Assembly (NCBI GenBank): GCA_033439265.1
Contig: JAVTVX010000031.1
Span: 14,111,001-14,175,000, forward strand
Origin: Dillenia suffruticosa
Lineage: Eukaryota > Streptophyta > Magnoliopsida > Dilleniales > Dilleniaceae
Direction of reading: 5' to 3'
Length of the DNA stretch: 64,000 nt
In this document: positions 23,858 through 36,000 of the stretch, piece after piece
Numbering within the stretch: position 1 is the stretch's first letter
How the letters are laid out: every line of letters begins with the position of its first letter
Position numbers and translations under genes: made by a program
The notes under the pieces: model-generated
The model's database searches: none
Told to the model about the DNA's origin: nothing
What the model saw: only the letters and a program-made list of their open reading frames with translations

Positions 23858-24780
23858 TCATTGGCGTTTTACTACCAATAGTTGTAGATGGCGAGCGGTT
23901 AATGAGGTAACAAGCATAGATTCGAAAATTATTTGCCCAACCCAGCATTGGACAACATGCATCGAACATTCTCTAACAATATCCGGTTCATACGCTCCGC
24001 ACCACATTTTGTTGTGATATATTTTTGACAGTGAAATATGTGACAATGCCTTTATCTTCACGAATTTTAAAAAATGGATCATTTCTATACTCTCCGCTAT
24101 TGTTTGTATAGAGACATTTGATTTTTCTATTTGTTTGAGTCTTCACAATATTTACTCATTTAAAGAAAATTCCTAACAATTCATCTTTTGTCTTCATTGT
24201 ATACACCCAAACTTTAAGTAAAAAAATCATCAACAAAGATCACATAATAATATTTTTCTCCCAATGAAATTATTTTGAAAGGTCCCCACACATCTAGATG
24301 AATTTCACCCTTGTTTGCTTCCCTTTGATGCAATGCTCACAAAAAGTTTCAAGAATTTTTCTCCAGCATGCCCCATCCGCATATGCCACAATCTAGTTGT
24401 TTCTAACTCCCGATCATGAGTAAAAACTGTTATTGTTGTCGTAGTCCCAACAACTGTATTACTCAGAAAATAGTACACATTATCATTTTTTTGAATTCCC
24501 TTTAACACCGTTAGTGCACTAGAGATGATTTTCATTACTCCATCTTTCACCTTCATATTGAAACCTTTTGATTCTAAACATCCAATGGAAATGAGATTTT
24601 TCATCAAATCTGATACACATTGAACACTTGTTAAGTTTCTAATTGATCTATACTGATTTTTCAGGTGAATTGAACCAATCCCATGTGTGGTGAGAGTGAT
24701 ATTATTTGCTACGTAGACCACTCTACCTTTATGTTATTTAAAATCAAAAAACCATTCTCGATTGGAGAAAATAAGGTGGT
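23858..24780 (-). pseudogene. Copia protease/integrase remnant
   Basis: The zinc-binding head of the integrase reads ETTRLWHMRMGHAGEKFLK, and the preceding segment GIGSIHLKNQ...LTSVQCVSDLMKNLIS is the usual protease-integrase linker. The protease active site appears altered (LLDLAC in place of a D-S/T-G type motif). Core integrase pieces around 23860-24110 contain stops. Confidence 0.85.
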
Positions 24781-24837
24781 TACAAGCCAAATCTAGCAAG
24801 CACGTACTATAATGGCTGATTGATGGTGCAACAGTAA

Positions 24838-25470
24838 GTGAGAGGTGTGAATCTATATCTTCAAATTCAGCTACATTTAAATATGAGACAGTATTCTCCT
24901 TGTCTGATTTGCCTTTATTCTTCAGTTTTGGACAATCTTTCTTCCGGTGTCTTTTTTCTAGATGAAAGACACATTCATCTTTCGATGGTTTGGATCTTGA
25001 TTTTGATCTCCCTTTCGTTTCTTTATTCTGACTCTACAAATGCTCTCTGACAACTAAAACCTATACTTCTTCACTTGTGTTTTCCTCTTTTTCTTTCTTT
25101 TTAGTTTGTATTTGTATAATACTGTAATGACTTTACTAAGAGAGACAACAAATTTCCCATGAAATATGGTAGTTTCAAGATATTCAAATTTTTCAGGAAG
25201 GGATCCCGATAACATTAGAGTTAGATCTTCATCTTTGAAAGTCTCGTCCATGTTCATCAAATCAGTAACTAATTGATTAAAGCCGGCGATGTGATCTTTC
25301 ATAGTGGTACTCAGAATATAGTTAAAGCAAAACAGTCTCTTTTTCATATAGAGCTTGTTCTGACTAGACTGCAACCACATAACGAAATAAGATTAACTGG
25401 ACTTAATGCGATTAGTCCCAAGAAAACCTTTTTCCATGTGAAAGATCAAACAAAACTACAATTATAGAGC
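24838..25470 (-). pseudogene. Copia gag remnant
   Basis: The minus strand encodes DHIAGFNQLVTDLMNMDETF and LTLMLSGSLPEKFEYLETTI, both typical of Copia UBN2/gag. A damaged zinc knuckle (ECVFHLEKRHRKKDCPK) follows, whose second cysteine is missing. Confidence 0.85.
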
Positions 25471-25501
25471 AAATTTAAATAGACCGGGTTTTGAAACCAA
25501 T

Positions 25502-25888
25502 TGTTGCAAAAACTCGGACATGAATAACATGTGAATGATTGTACTAAAAAATTACTCCAAGATAAATTCTTAAGAAAGATAATTTAATAGTACAATATAT
25601 CACTACAATTATAATCAACCATAACTATTAAATAAATAAAGAATACCAGAATTTAATAAGATTCGACCAAATATACATATATTTTCAAATACTATCAGAA
25701 TAATATTCTATTAATTTTGGATGAAGCATAACAACAGAGAAAGAAAATTGTCCGGACGAAGATGGGAGGCAACTTGGGATGATCAAACATAAGGGGGGAG
25801 GGTCCCATTTATAGTCAAAGTACTATCCTCAACCCCACTTACCATCAAACGTGGGATTCTCCTCCCCTTTACTTTGCCACATGTTACA
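25502..25888 (-). repeat. Copia 5' LTR
   Basis: 387 bp with TG...CA ends and the primer-binding site immediately adjacent on the element interior. It is followed by the ATGGA duplication at 25889-25893. Confidence 0.9.
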
Positions 25889-26309
25889 ATGGACAGATGC
25901 TAAGAAGCAGGTGATCTTTAGATTATGGAAGTTTTTTCTTTTATTTTTGTCACTTCCTAATCTTTTTTTCCTCCTAGAGGCTGCTTCAAGAAGCTGCATG
26001 GCCTGGCCCTATAATTTCATCTCATCACCTTATTATCATAATGCAGAAGAATGAGGCTCAGCCACAGGAACACTCTTTGTATAAGACAGGTCCATAACTA
26101 AATTCCCAATTTTTTATTTTATTTATAACATCGTGGGCACGATGAAATGTCAAAATCTCTGGTCCCAGAAAAGTCTGCATATGTAGGTCTATCAGTTGCA
26201 ACAACTGAAGGATCATGGCAAACAGAAAGCAAGGTAATTTTCTAAACTATACCAACTTTTTCGTTCACTTATAACGGTTTCAAATAAATTATGAATTTCC
26301 CATATGCAG

Positions 26310-26451
26310 GGTTATCAATTTTGGGTACAAACATATTCCAATGGAGCATTCACAATCAAAATTGTTATTCCAGGAACTTAGGTTATCAATTTTGGGTACA
26401 AACAGATTCCAATGGAGCATTCACAATCAAAATTGTTATTCCAGGAACTTC
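26310..26451 (+). repeat. 71-bp tandem duplication in lyase pseudogene exon
   Basis: The block beginning GGTTATCAATTTTGGGTACA occurs at 26310 and again at 26381 with almost no differences. Because 71 is not a multiple of three, it shifts the reading frame. Confidence 0.95.
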
Positions 26452-27858
26452 GAGACTTTATGGATTTGTTCCTGGTTTCATTGGTGATTACCTTGACAAA
26501 ACCCCTGTAACCATCATCACTGGTACTTCTTCACCATTTTGTAAAAAAACAGTCACAAATCACATTTAGAAATCTATCTATGGTACTACTGTCTTAACGT
26601 AAAACACTTCACTCTCTTAGATCTAGGTAAAGATAAGACTATTATTGTTATATAACATGCCTGAAATGTAATAGGTTCACAGGTACAACTTGGAGATCTA
26701 ACTTTTGTTCCTCCAAGAGATGGTCCGACTGTATGGGAGAGATTATCCAGATTGCACTGCTATTGGATATTATGTTCCTGATGTGAATCCTAAGTTTGTC
26801 AACGAGTTGTTCGTGAACAATCCTGAAAATTAAGCAACATTAATTTCTTCGTGTACTAGTTTTAGTCACTCCAATCATTTGTTCAGCTGATGACATACAT
26901 TTTTCTTGCTAAAGTGTGAGATTCGTCTCCAAGTTATCTAATGATTAATGTGGTAAACAATTTAGGTATAGGCAGCACGCATTATGGGACAGATATACAG
27001 ATTTACATCCTGATGCTTATCAAGCTTTTACTATAGGCATCAGTGATCCGAAAAAAGACTGGTTCTTTGCACACGTTGCCAGGTTTCATTCTCTTCACTT
27101 TCTTCAAGTAAATTTAAGGGCGGACCCCTAACATGAGTAGAACTTTTAGCAGGAGAGGGGTGGGAGGCAAATATTTTCCAACCACATGGAAAACCAAATT
27201 TAATCTCGAGTCCATTAGCAATGGTATTTACAAATTGAGGCTGGCGATTGCACCTGCAACACGTTCAGATTTTCAGGTAAGACTAAAATCTATAAATTTC
27301 TTCAATATTTCAAAAATTTATCTATTTATTTCACTTGTTGCAGGTCCATGTCAATAATGTGGATGATGTACACAGTTTGTCGCCATGGAATTCATGGACT
27401 CTACAGGCTTTTCAGTGTTGACATTTCATCGTCCTTGTTGAATAATGGAGACAACTTGATATATCTCACACAGGCCAGGGAAGGAGACTCACTTTGCAGT
27501 ATACTATGATTACTTGAGGCTGGAAGCACCAGCTACCTCTGAAAGAACTGAATAGCTGAAGAATCCAAGCATCTGTTTTGGTCTAGTAATTACTCATTCA
27601 GCTAGATTGTCAATGGCCAATTCCCATAATCTTGCATGTGTTGCTTTACCTATAAGAGAAATTAGTTTTAATTGGTGAATGAAAATTAAGTATATCTTCA
27701 ATTAGCATTAAAAGTGAATTGAACCGTTCGGTATTCGCGAGCCAGCTTGTACACCATTGTAAAACAAATGAGCTCTGCTCGCTTAAGTGGAGTCGTGCAG
27801 ATATCACTGAACATGTTCAACTAGTTAAGCCAGTGGAGTTTAATGCATCCTCAGGCTC

Positions 27859-27954
27859 TTTTTTTTTTTTTTTTTTGGTTATACAAGAATTTGAATCTGG
27901 AATCACCAGATTGGAGAAGAGAGGTTTGTACCATTAAGCTATCTCCTTGGGGAC
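27859..27954 (-). repeat. SINE-1 copy, best preserved
   Basis: On the minus strand: GTCCCCAAGGAGATAGCTTAATGGTACAAACC, in which TAGCTTAATGG fits RNA polymerase III box A. GATTCAAATTC follows about 45 nt later and resembles box B. A run of about 18 A (plus-strand poly-T at 27859-27877) follows. This is the structure of a tRNA-derived SINE with an A tail. Confidence 0.6.
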
Positions 27955-28453
27955 ATCTTCAGGCTCATTTGTAAAAACTCTGCTACTCAGCTCAATTATA
28001 ACCTATCCTAAAGCAGCCTATCACTTTCTCACTTACAATTGTAATGCAAAATCCAATACCAATCATCAGTTCTCATTTTAAGAATCTCTTCCTCATTCAT
28101 CACCTGCAAACTAATTTTAGAATTGTTAATACAGATGGTAGAAAACAGAATAGGGATTTTTCTTTCCACTGTAATGTATATAGTGTATGCATTTAATAGT
28201 CCAAATCGCTGCAAATTGATCTGAAGGAAGAAGCATCATACAACTCATCTTGGTAAGATATTCAAACAGAATGGACAGCAACATAACAATAACAAGAATT
28301 ATATATATATATCCAGAAAGTAGCTATAACAAAGAGGATACAAAGTTCACAGCCCATCACCTAAAATTTTGGCCTCACAACTACACAAAAACTTCAAATC
28401 ATATTGGAGCGGCCAGCAGTACTACAAAATGAAATTCACCAACGAAAAAGAGG

Positions 28454-31400
28454 CTACTTCTTGCATATGGTTAAAAGCAAGCCGTAATGGTCACTAGGCA
28501 AAACAGGGAGAATCAATTTCTTCACCTCCCTTTTCACCTTTTTCTCCTTGGAATATGATAGACCTTGGATTGCCTCTGTTCCAATCATATCAATTTCAGT
28601 GATCTTGAAGTCGCGAAAACCGCAGATAAATCGGTCTAATCGCTTTTGCAATGGATAGTTACCAGACAACATCTGGTTGGACTTGGTATCGTATGTCCAT
28701 CCATTTTCGCCAGGCCTCAGTGCTATCCAAGCATCAACCCATCCATCAGACAATGGAAAATCTCCATCATGTTCGTCATCCCAATTCATGTCGCCACCAA
28801 AAATTACATTTGGGTACTTTTTTAGAAGGGTAACCACTTCTTTTGCCTGATCTACGCGTTCCTTGCTGTACATCTGATTCCATGTTGGAGGAGCTGGACA
28901 AGGACTCTCAAGATGGCTGGTGGCAACAACCAGAGGCATTTCATCCTGGACTTCAACCTCAGCAATGCAAAGTTCTCTCCCCATGATAGAGTTGTGGAAG
29001 GGCTTATTGTTGAATGATTTAACTGGCAATTTGCTTAACTGCATAAAAATTATGTAGCACTCTTACTATCTCCCCTGACAAGTTAGAATCCAATAGCAAT
29101 GTGATGTATATCCAAATCCGAGGAGAACGAGATGGTACAAGGCTTTGGAGATGGCATTTCAAGCAAGATACAGTGTGTCTAGGCAACTACCGCAGTGATT
29201 ATACTGCCTTGGAAGAAATAATACTGTAACAACTGACAATATCAAAGGTGGAGGCAACTTTCCAGGATTACCAGTGAGGACTTGGTATTCGAAGGGATGA
29301 AATTAAATAAGATAGGATTCCAAATGATGGACCACGTAGGGCTACCCTTTTGTTTTCTTTATGATTACACACAAAGTGCACTACAAAGGCACAAGGCACA
29401 TCTCAACACACAGATCGAATATGAGTTAATGGGAAGACAATTAAGAAGAATCTCACCAGCATGCAAAAGTATCTTCTAGTTTTGGCCATTTCTCTTGAAA
29501 CTGAGCAGCGATACGACTTCCACCAGCTGGACTGCTGAAAAATCTCATATATATTTGGTGTAACCTCCTAAAAGACACAATCATTATATTGTTTCAAAAA
29601 GAAAACTGTTTAAGCTTTAATCTCATGTTGGTGGGACAAACACAATTAAGAATAACCTGGAGACATATCACGTCTGGAGAATGCAGTTTAATAAGTTCCT
29701 CGCATTCTCTCAAAAATCTCTAGGTCTTCTCTGAACCAAACATTGTAGCTCAAAATCTTCACTGAACTCAAAGTTGTTTCAACATCTGCGGCACCTGCAG
29801 CAGGCAAAATTGCATAAAGAAGCGCACAACAAATAGATCTTCACATAGGGTTCCATAATACACAAACCCACATATAAAAATACAAATTGGGAGCAGCGCC
29901 TGCTGGTGATCTAGAAAATATGTAAAAGCAATTCGTAAGGTGAAAGGGAAGTACCAGGAAAAGCACGCATAATAGGGACAGACCAAGATGAACTCTTTGT
30001 TCCAGAGGAGGACCCAGAATGCTGTTGGCGTGATCCGGAAGTTCCAGACATAAATGAAAACATTTTGATAAAGAACAGAGGCAATCTGACTCTTAAAAGT
30101 CGAATTGTTTCCGACAAGGCCGGTAATTATCAGGAAAAGTTGAATGAAAGGACAATAATGAAGTCAAGGACAATAATGCATATGTACAAGTCAAAAGAAA
30201 GATTCCGGACTTCAAGTTTTATTTAATTTTAATGTGATATTTTAGTTTTAAATATGTAAGTTATTGAAGGCAAAGGCACGAGTGATATCGGTGCCAAAAC
30301 CTTCTTTGTAAGATTACTGGGATGGTTCTGGCCGCACAAGATGCGATCCTTGTCTCGATTTTTTTTTTTTTTTTGTGTTATATAATTATTAAAAAAAAAT
30401 AAAGGATAAAAAAAAGTAAATAAGAAAAAGAAGAAACAAAAAAAGAAATAATAAGAAATCGGTAACAGTAAAATTCAAAAACAATCGGTAAAAAAAAAAG
30501 AGTGAAGAGAGAAAAAGAAAAAGAAGAAGAAACTCAAAAAAAAGTAATAAAGAAAAAAAAAAGAAATGGTGAATGATAAAAAAAAATTAAAAAAAGAAAC
30601 GAAAAAAGGTAAAAGGTGAAAAAAAAAGTAAAAAGAAAAGAAGAAGAAAACCCAAAAAAAGAAGAAAAAAAAGGAACAGTAGTTCTCATATAAGGTACCA
30701 ATTCCTCCCACCTTCCTGGTATTTTAGTAATTAGACAATCAATAGGGGTCAAAAAAAGGAAATGACCCAAAAAAACTAAGTTGCACTAAGTGGTATCAAG
30801 AGTAGGAGGGATTTTCAAAAAAAGTTATGAAAATAGTGAAACCCATAAAAAAAGTGCAAAAAAAGCAAAGAGATGATAAAAGATAGATTAATAAGGAAAA
30901 AAAGGATGAAAGGTGAAAAAAATGTAAAAAAAAAAAAGCAAAAAAAAAAAAGAAGGGTAAAGGATGAAAAAAAAAGAAGTAAATAAGAAAAAGAAGTAAA
31001 AAAATGAATAGTAGCAAACCGGTAACAATGGAATTCAAAAAAAATAAATAAAAAAAAGAAAGGTGAAGGGTGAAAAAAGAAATAAAAAAAGAAGAAGAAG
31101 AAGAAAAATCCAAAAAAAAAAAGTGTGAAGGTGAAAAAAAGAAACAAAAAAAGGGTAACTGGTAAAAAAAAGAGGTAAAAAAAAAAAGCAAAAAGAAATC
31201 CCAAATAAAAAGTGGAAATAGTAGCCAACAATTTTCAGGTGGTACCTTGCCTCCTGCCTACTCCTCCCTCCCTACTTGTTCCTTTAGACAACTAAAAGGA
31301 GTCCAAAAAAAAAAAATGATCCGAAAAAAACCAAGTTGTGCCAAATAGCTTCAAGAGAATGAAAGACTTTCAAAGAGAGTTGTAAAAACAATCAAACCTA

Positions 31401-33031
31401 TAAAAAAAAGCAAAAAAAATGGAGAAATGAGAAAAGATAGATTAATAACGAAAAAAGAATGAAATGTGGAAAAAAAAAACAAAAAAAAGAAGGGTAAAGG
31501 ATAAAAGGAAGAAGAAACAAAAGAAAATAAGTAAAAAAAAAATAATAGTAGCAAACCGATAATAGTTGAATCCCAAAAAAATAAGTGAATAAAAAAAGAA
31601 TGGTGAAAAATGAAAAAAACCAAAAAGTAAAAAAAAAAAAAAAGAAGAAGAAGAAGAAGAAGAAGAAGAAAAACCCAAAAAAAAGTAAAAAGAAAAAAAA
31701 AAGAAGTGTGAACGGTGAGAAAAAAAAAAGAAGTAAAAAAAAAGCAAAAAAAAGAGAATGGTAATTGGTAAAATAAAAGTAAGAAGAAATCTTTAAAAAA
31801 AAATTGTGAAAACAGTAAAACTCGCAAAAAAAGAAGTTAAAAAAAAATTGGAGAGAAGAAGAGATAGGTTAATAAGAAAAAAAAAAAAAAAAGAAGCAAA
31901 AAAAAGAAATGTAAAGGGTTAAAAAAAAAGAAGTAAACAAAAAAAGAAATAAAAAAAGAAATAGTAACAAATTGATAATAGCGGAATCCAAAAAAATGAG
32001 TGAAAAAAAAAGGGGAATGGTGAAAAAAAAGAGAAATAGAAGAAGAAAAACCTAAAAAAAGTTTTTTTTTTTTTAAAAAAAAAAGCAAGAAGAAATCCTA
32101 AAAAAAAAAGATGTGGAAATAGTAAACCACTGTTCACATCCTAAGTGTCACTCCCCCACTCCCCCTCCTCTCTTCTTCTTTTATAGGTGAAGGGTGGGAA
32201 AAAAGAAGAAGTAGAAAAAAATACAAAAAAGAAGCGTAAATGGTGAAAAAAGGAAGTAAAAAGAAAATAAGAAACAAAAAAAGAAGTAAAAACAAAAAGA
32301 ATAGTAATAAATCGGTAACAGCGAAATCTAAAAAATAAGAGTGAAAAAAAAAGACGTAAAAAAAAAGAAAAAGAAGAAAAACTAAAAAGAAGTTTTAAAA
32401 AAAAAGAGTGAAAAGTGAAAAAAAAAGTAAAAATAGAGCAAAATAAAAAGAGTAATTGGTAAAAAAAAAGTTAAAATAAAAAAAGAAAAAAGAGAGGTGG
32501 GAACAGTAGCCCATTGTTCCTATCCTAGGCGTCACTCCTCCCACTCGCTCCTCCTCTCTTCTTTTTCTTTTATATATATAGTAAGAAAGATATAAAAAAA
32601 AGAAGAAGTAAAGAAAAAAAAAATCAAAAAAAAGAAGCATAAAGTGTGAAAAAAAAGAAGTAAAAAAAGAATAAACAAAAAAAAGTTAAAAAATGAATAG
32701 CGGCAAATCAATAATAGCGGAATCTAAAAAAAGAGTAAAAAAAAAAGAAGAACAAAGGTGAAAAAAAGAAGTAAAAAAAAAAACGTAGAAGAAGAAGAAG
32801 AAAAGGAAAAACCCAAAAAAAAGTAAAAAAAGAGCAAAAAAAAAATATAAGGTAATTGGTAAAAAAAGTTTTAAAAAAAAAAACAAGAAAAAATCCCAAA
32901 AAAAAGAGGTGGGAACAGTAGCCCCTCCCCCACCCGGAAGTAAAAAAAAGACGTAAATAAAAAAAGATGCGTAAAAGGTGAAAAAAAATAGTAGCAAACT
33001 ATTAACAGCAGAATAAAAAAAAAGTACAGGA

Positions 33032-33062
<31 letters not shown>

Positions 33063-36000
33063 AAGAATCCAAAAAAGGAAAAAAATAAAAAAAAAGGTAA
33101 AGGGTGAAAAAAAAAGTAAAAAAAAAAAGTAAGAAGAAATAAAAAAAAAAACTATTGCTCCGGTCCCAAAAAAAAAAAGAGGTAAAAAAAAGGTAAGAAA
33201 AAATCCCAAAAAATAAAAAATAAAAAGTTCCCGTCCAAAAAGAAAAAAAAAAAGAAAAGAGACCTAGGTGTCACTCCCCCAACCTCCCCCTCCCCTCTTG
33301 TTCTTTTCTATACAGTAAAATAAGATGACCCATCCCACCTTGTAAATTTCCATCGTCTTCTTGTTCCCGTCCTATCTCCGTAATTTCAAGCTTTTGAAGA
33401 ATAAAATAATTTGAAGAATTTTCAAGTAAGTTTCATATTTTATTGCTTAACATGAAAATTAAAATAAAATGATTAAAAGCAATATGATGATTAATTCTTA
33501 TTAATTCTGATAATATATGATCTAATAGTCCATTACCATAAAATTTATAAACTAGCATACCTATTAAACCATAATCATAAGATCCATAAACGACTGAGAA
33601 CGCTCTCAATTGAATGCCCTCTCGGCCAAGCATTCTCGCTCAGATCTCTAGGCCATCTTGGTTAAACCCTCTCAGATAAATTACTTATTCATCTCTTGGT
33701 CTTACTCTCCCGGCTATCGCTTCCGCTTGACAAATCAAGATTACAATTACTTAAGATTTAAATTTCTTTTAATCTCAATTGTAATCTCTCCTGAAAATAA
33801 ATAAAATTTTTGTAATCTCTTCCGATAAAGTAAAGAATTTCTATGACAACTCAAATTTCCTTTAATCGATAGGATTCTAAATTTAATAAAAATTTTTGAC
33901 TACAATTTCTATAATCTCAAAAGGTCCTTGTGATCTCTACATAGAAAACTAAGATTTCTATACCCCTAAATACATATGAGATTTACCATGCAGCCATATA
34001 TTATGTATACCAAAAAAAGACAACCTATGAAAGGTACGCAATATACTTAACTCTACACTCTTCACACTGAAGCCATACAGGGCATATTCTGGCTCTCTCA
34101 ATCTTTCATTCCTTCATTGTTTTTTCTGACTTGACTGTTAGAGTTTCCTCCGTCAGAACCACCTTCGGCAGGTTTTTGTAGGTTTCCCACCCAGGAGGAT
34201 CTATTAGTCATATTCCACTGGATTTTTGTTGGAGTCAAAAAATCAATTTACCTGTAGAGTCAAAGTCGATTTCAACAAATTGGCACCGTCTATGAGAACA
34301 ATTAACTAACTAGCCGAGAAAAGTTTACGCCCTGTTCCGCCCTGTTTTCCCGTCACCATGCTACCAAAGAGAAGGAACGGAGTTAATACTTCCAAAATCA
34401 CCTCCAAGGTGAGGGGATAAACGTCCAACCCCATAGGCCCCCCTCTACCAACGCCTCCAACCACCCAACCGGACACCTCAATTGCTCACAGCTAACAACC
34501 GCTTTCATATGGAGACTTCCAACATCCTACCGCTCAACCTCAATCCCGCCCTACTCCTCCCCTTATTCTGGCCTCTCCCCACTGGATCAACCGTTCCTAA
34601 ATAGAGAAACTGAAGTCCCAGATATAGGAGATAAGCAAAAAACTAGAAGAAATCAGTCGCGCCCTCAAACAGCGAGCTTCATCATCCTCCCAGAAATCAA
34701 AGCATTCACGTCTACGCAGGCTTTAGTGTCATAGACGCCCAAAACCCTCAATGACATCTCGACAAGAACAAGAGGATTTGTAAAAACAAATCGAAGAGCT
34801 CGTGGCCGCCAAATTTAAGCGGTCAATGCAGGACGGGATGACATCAGCAAAAATATCCTCACTTCATTGCCGTTTGATCCCAAAATTACTGTCTAGCCAA
34901 TATCGTGGGATATCCTCCTTCCCCTATGGAGATGTAAGATAGTTCCTCCAATTCCCGAGACCACGCAACCCATTTTGTAACAATAATGATCTCAAGAAAC
35001 ATGTTAGACGCCGCCATGTGCAAACACTTCCCTGCGACTCTGAAGGACAATGCATTGACATGGTTCAACTATTTCTGTCTTTTAGCATCAAAGGTTTCTT
35101 GCAACTCAGATAGTGTTTAGAAACCCACTTTGTCATCAGCCGAAAATCAAAGAGAAAATCTACCTCCCTCTTATCCCTACGATAGAGAGATAATGAATCT
35201 TTAAAAGACTTCCTCGACAAGTTCAAAACCGAGATGATGAAAATCTCGGGATTAAATCAAACCATTATTTTAGCGGTCCTACTTACTAGATTACGGCCTT
35301 TAGAAATGAAGTTCTCTATTAGAAGAATCCTCCTACCTCTATTCAAGGATTCTATGTCAGGGCTGAAAAGAGTGAGCCAGGCCTCCACCGCCGTTCGATA
35401 GGTGCTAATAAGGACAAGGAAAGAGTGAACACAACCAACCGCCACTACGTAAGCCCTCGCCGAAAAGAAGTCAAGTTGGGCTTCCACCACCACGAATGTT
35501 TACCAATTATACTCCTCTAGTTGACACCCATAACCAAATCCTAATGCAAATTGGGAACAGACTTTACATTAACTAGCCTCCGCCCTCGAGGGGAGATGAT
35601 TCAAAGAGTGATAAAACTCGATAATACAATTTCAACAGGGAGTATGGTCACACAACAGACGAATGTCGAAAACTAAAAGATGAGCTTGAGGCGTTGGTTG
35701 GAGATGGGAGACTCCAGAGATTCATTGACACAAGACAAGAAAACAACCTCCCTTGCAGACCAAGGGAAAAGGACCGAACAGTAGGCTAGATCAGTGGGGC
35801 AGGTCGAACCTCAAGTTATAGGAGCTATCTAGAATCAGACAAGAGGAGTTATCCTTCATATACAAAGTGAGAGTTCCCTACCGCACGGCTTATTAGTTTT
35901 AGCTAAGCCAACCTCCAACCCCATGCTAGACCTTTAAAGGGCCTCTATGGTGAGTGGATATACCTTAAGAGTTCCATCCTACTTCTAGTAACTTTGGGAA

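Larger units (their letters stand above)
21206..25888 (-). mobile_element. Ty1/Copia LTR retrotransposon, 4683 bp, degenerate
   Basis: LTRs at 21206-21580 and 25502-25888 start TGTTGCA and end TTACA. A primer-binding-like site (minus strand TGGTTTCAAAACCCGG, plus 25484-25499) sits two bases inside the right LTR. The element therefore reads on the minus strand: gag, protease, integrase, reverse transcriptase, RNase H. That order with integrase before RT identifies Copia. All domains carry stops or frameshifts. The 5-bp ATGGA duplication is exact. It lies in the rhamnogalacturonan lyase exon in antisense orientation. Confidence 0.95.
20467..27555 (+). pseudogene. rhamnogalacturonan lyase (PL4 family) pseudogene split by a Copia element
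   Basis: The fragments match plant rhamnogalacturonate lyases, which cut the pectin rhamnogalacturonan-I backbone in the wall by beta-elimination. In order: 20467-20520 (TRMAFKLRQDR, then a stop), 20609-20737 (QRIMPMPQD, VNPINPDPKGE), 20803-20970 (NYQYSMDNEDGVHGWIS), 21067-21205 joined across the transposon to 25889-25910 (KAYSLW | TDAKKQ), about 25995-26100, 26156-26234 (EKSAYVGLSVATTEGSWQTE), 26310-26570 (GYQFWVQTDSNGAFTI, VPGFIGDYLDKTPVTI), 26680-26835, 26966-27080 (DPKKDWFFAHVAR), 27150-27277 and 27344-27555 (RHGIHGLYRLFSV, YYDYLRLEAP). Lesions include several in-frame stops, frameshifts near 25998, 26750, 27380 and 27490, a 71-bp tandem duplication, and loss of all exons upstream of 20467. 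It cannot encode the enzyme. Confidence 0.9.

Noticed and set aside
30475..33209. Many long phenylalanine-rich minus-strand ORFs that look like membrane proteins
   Set aside because: They are translations of the purine/pyrimidine array in several overlapping frames at once, without codon structure or family match.
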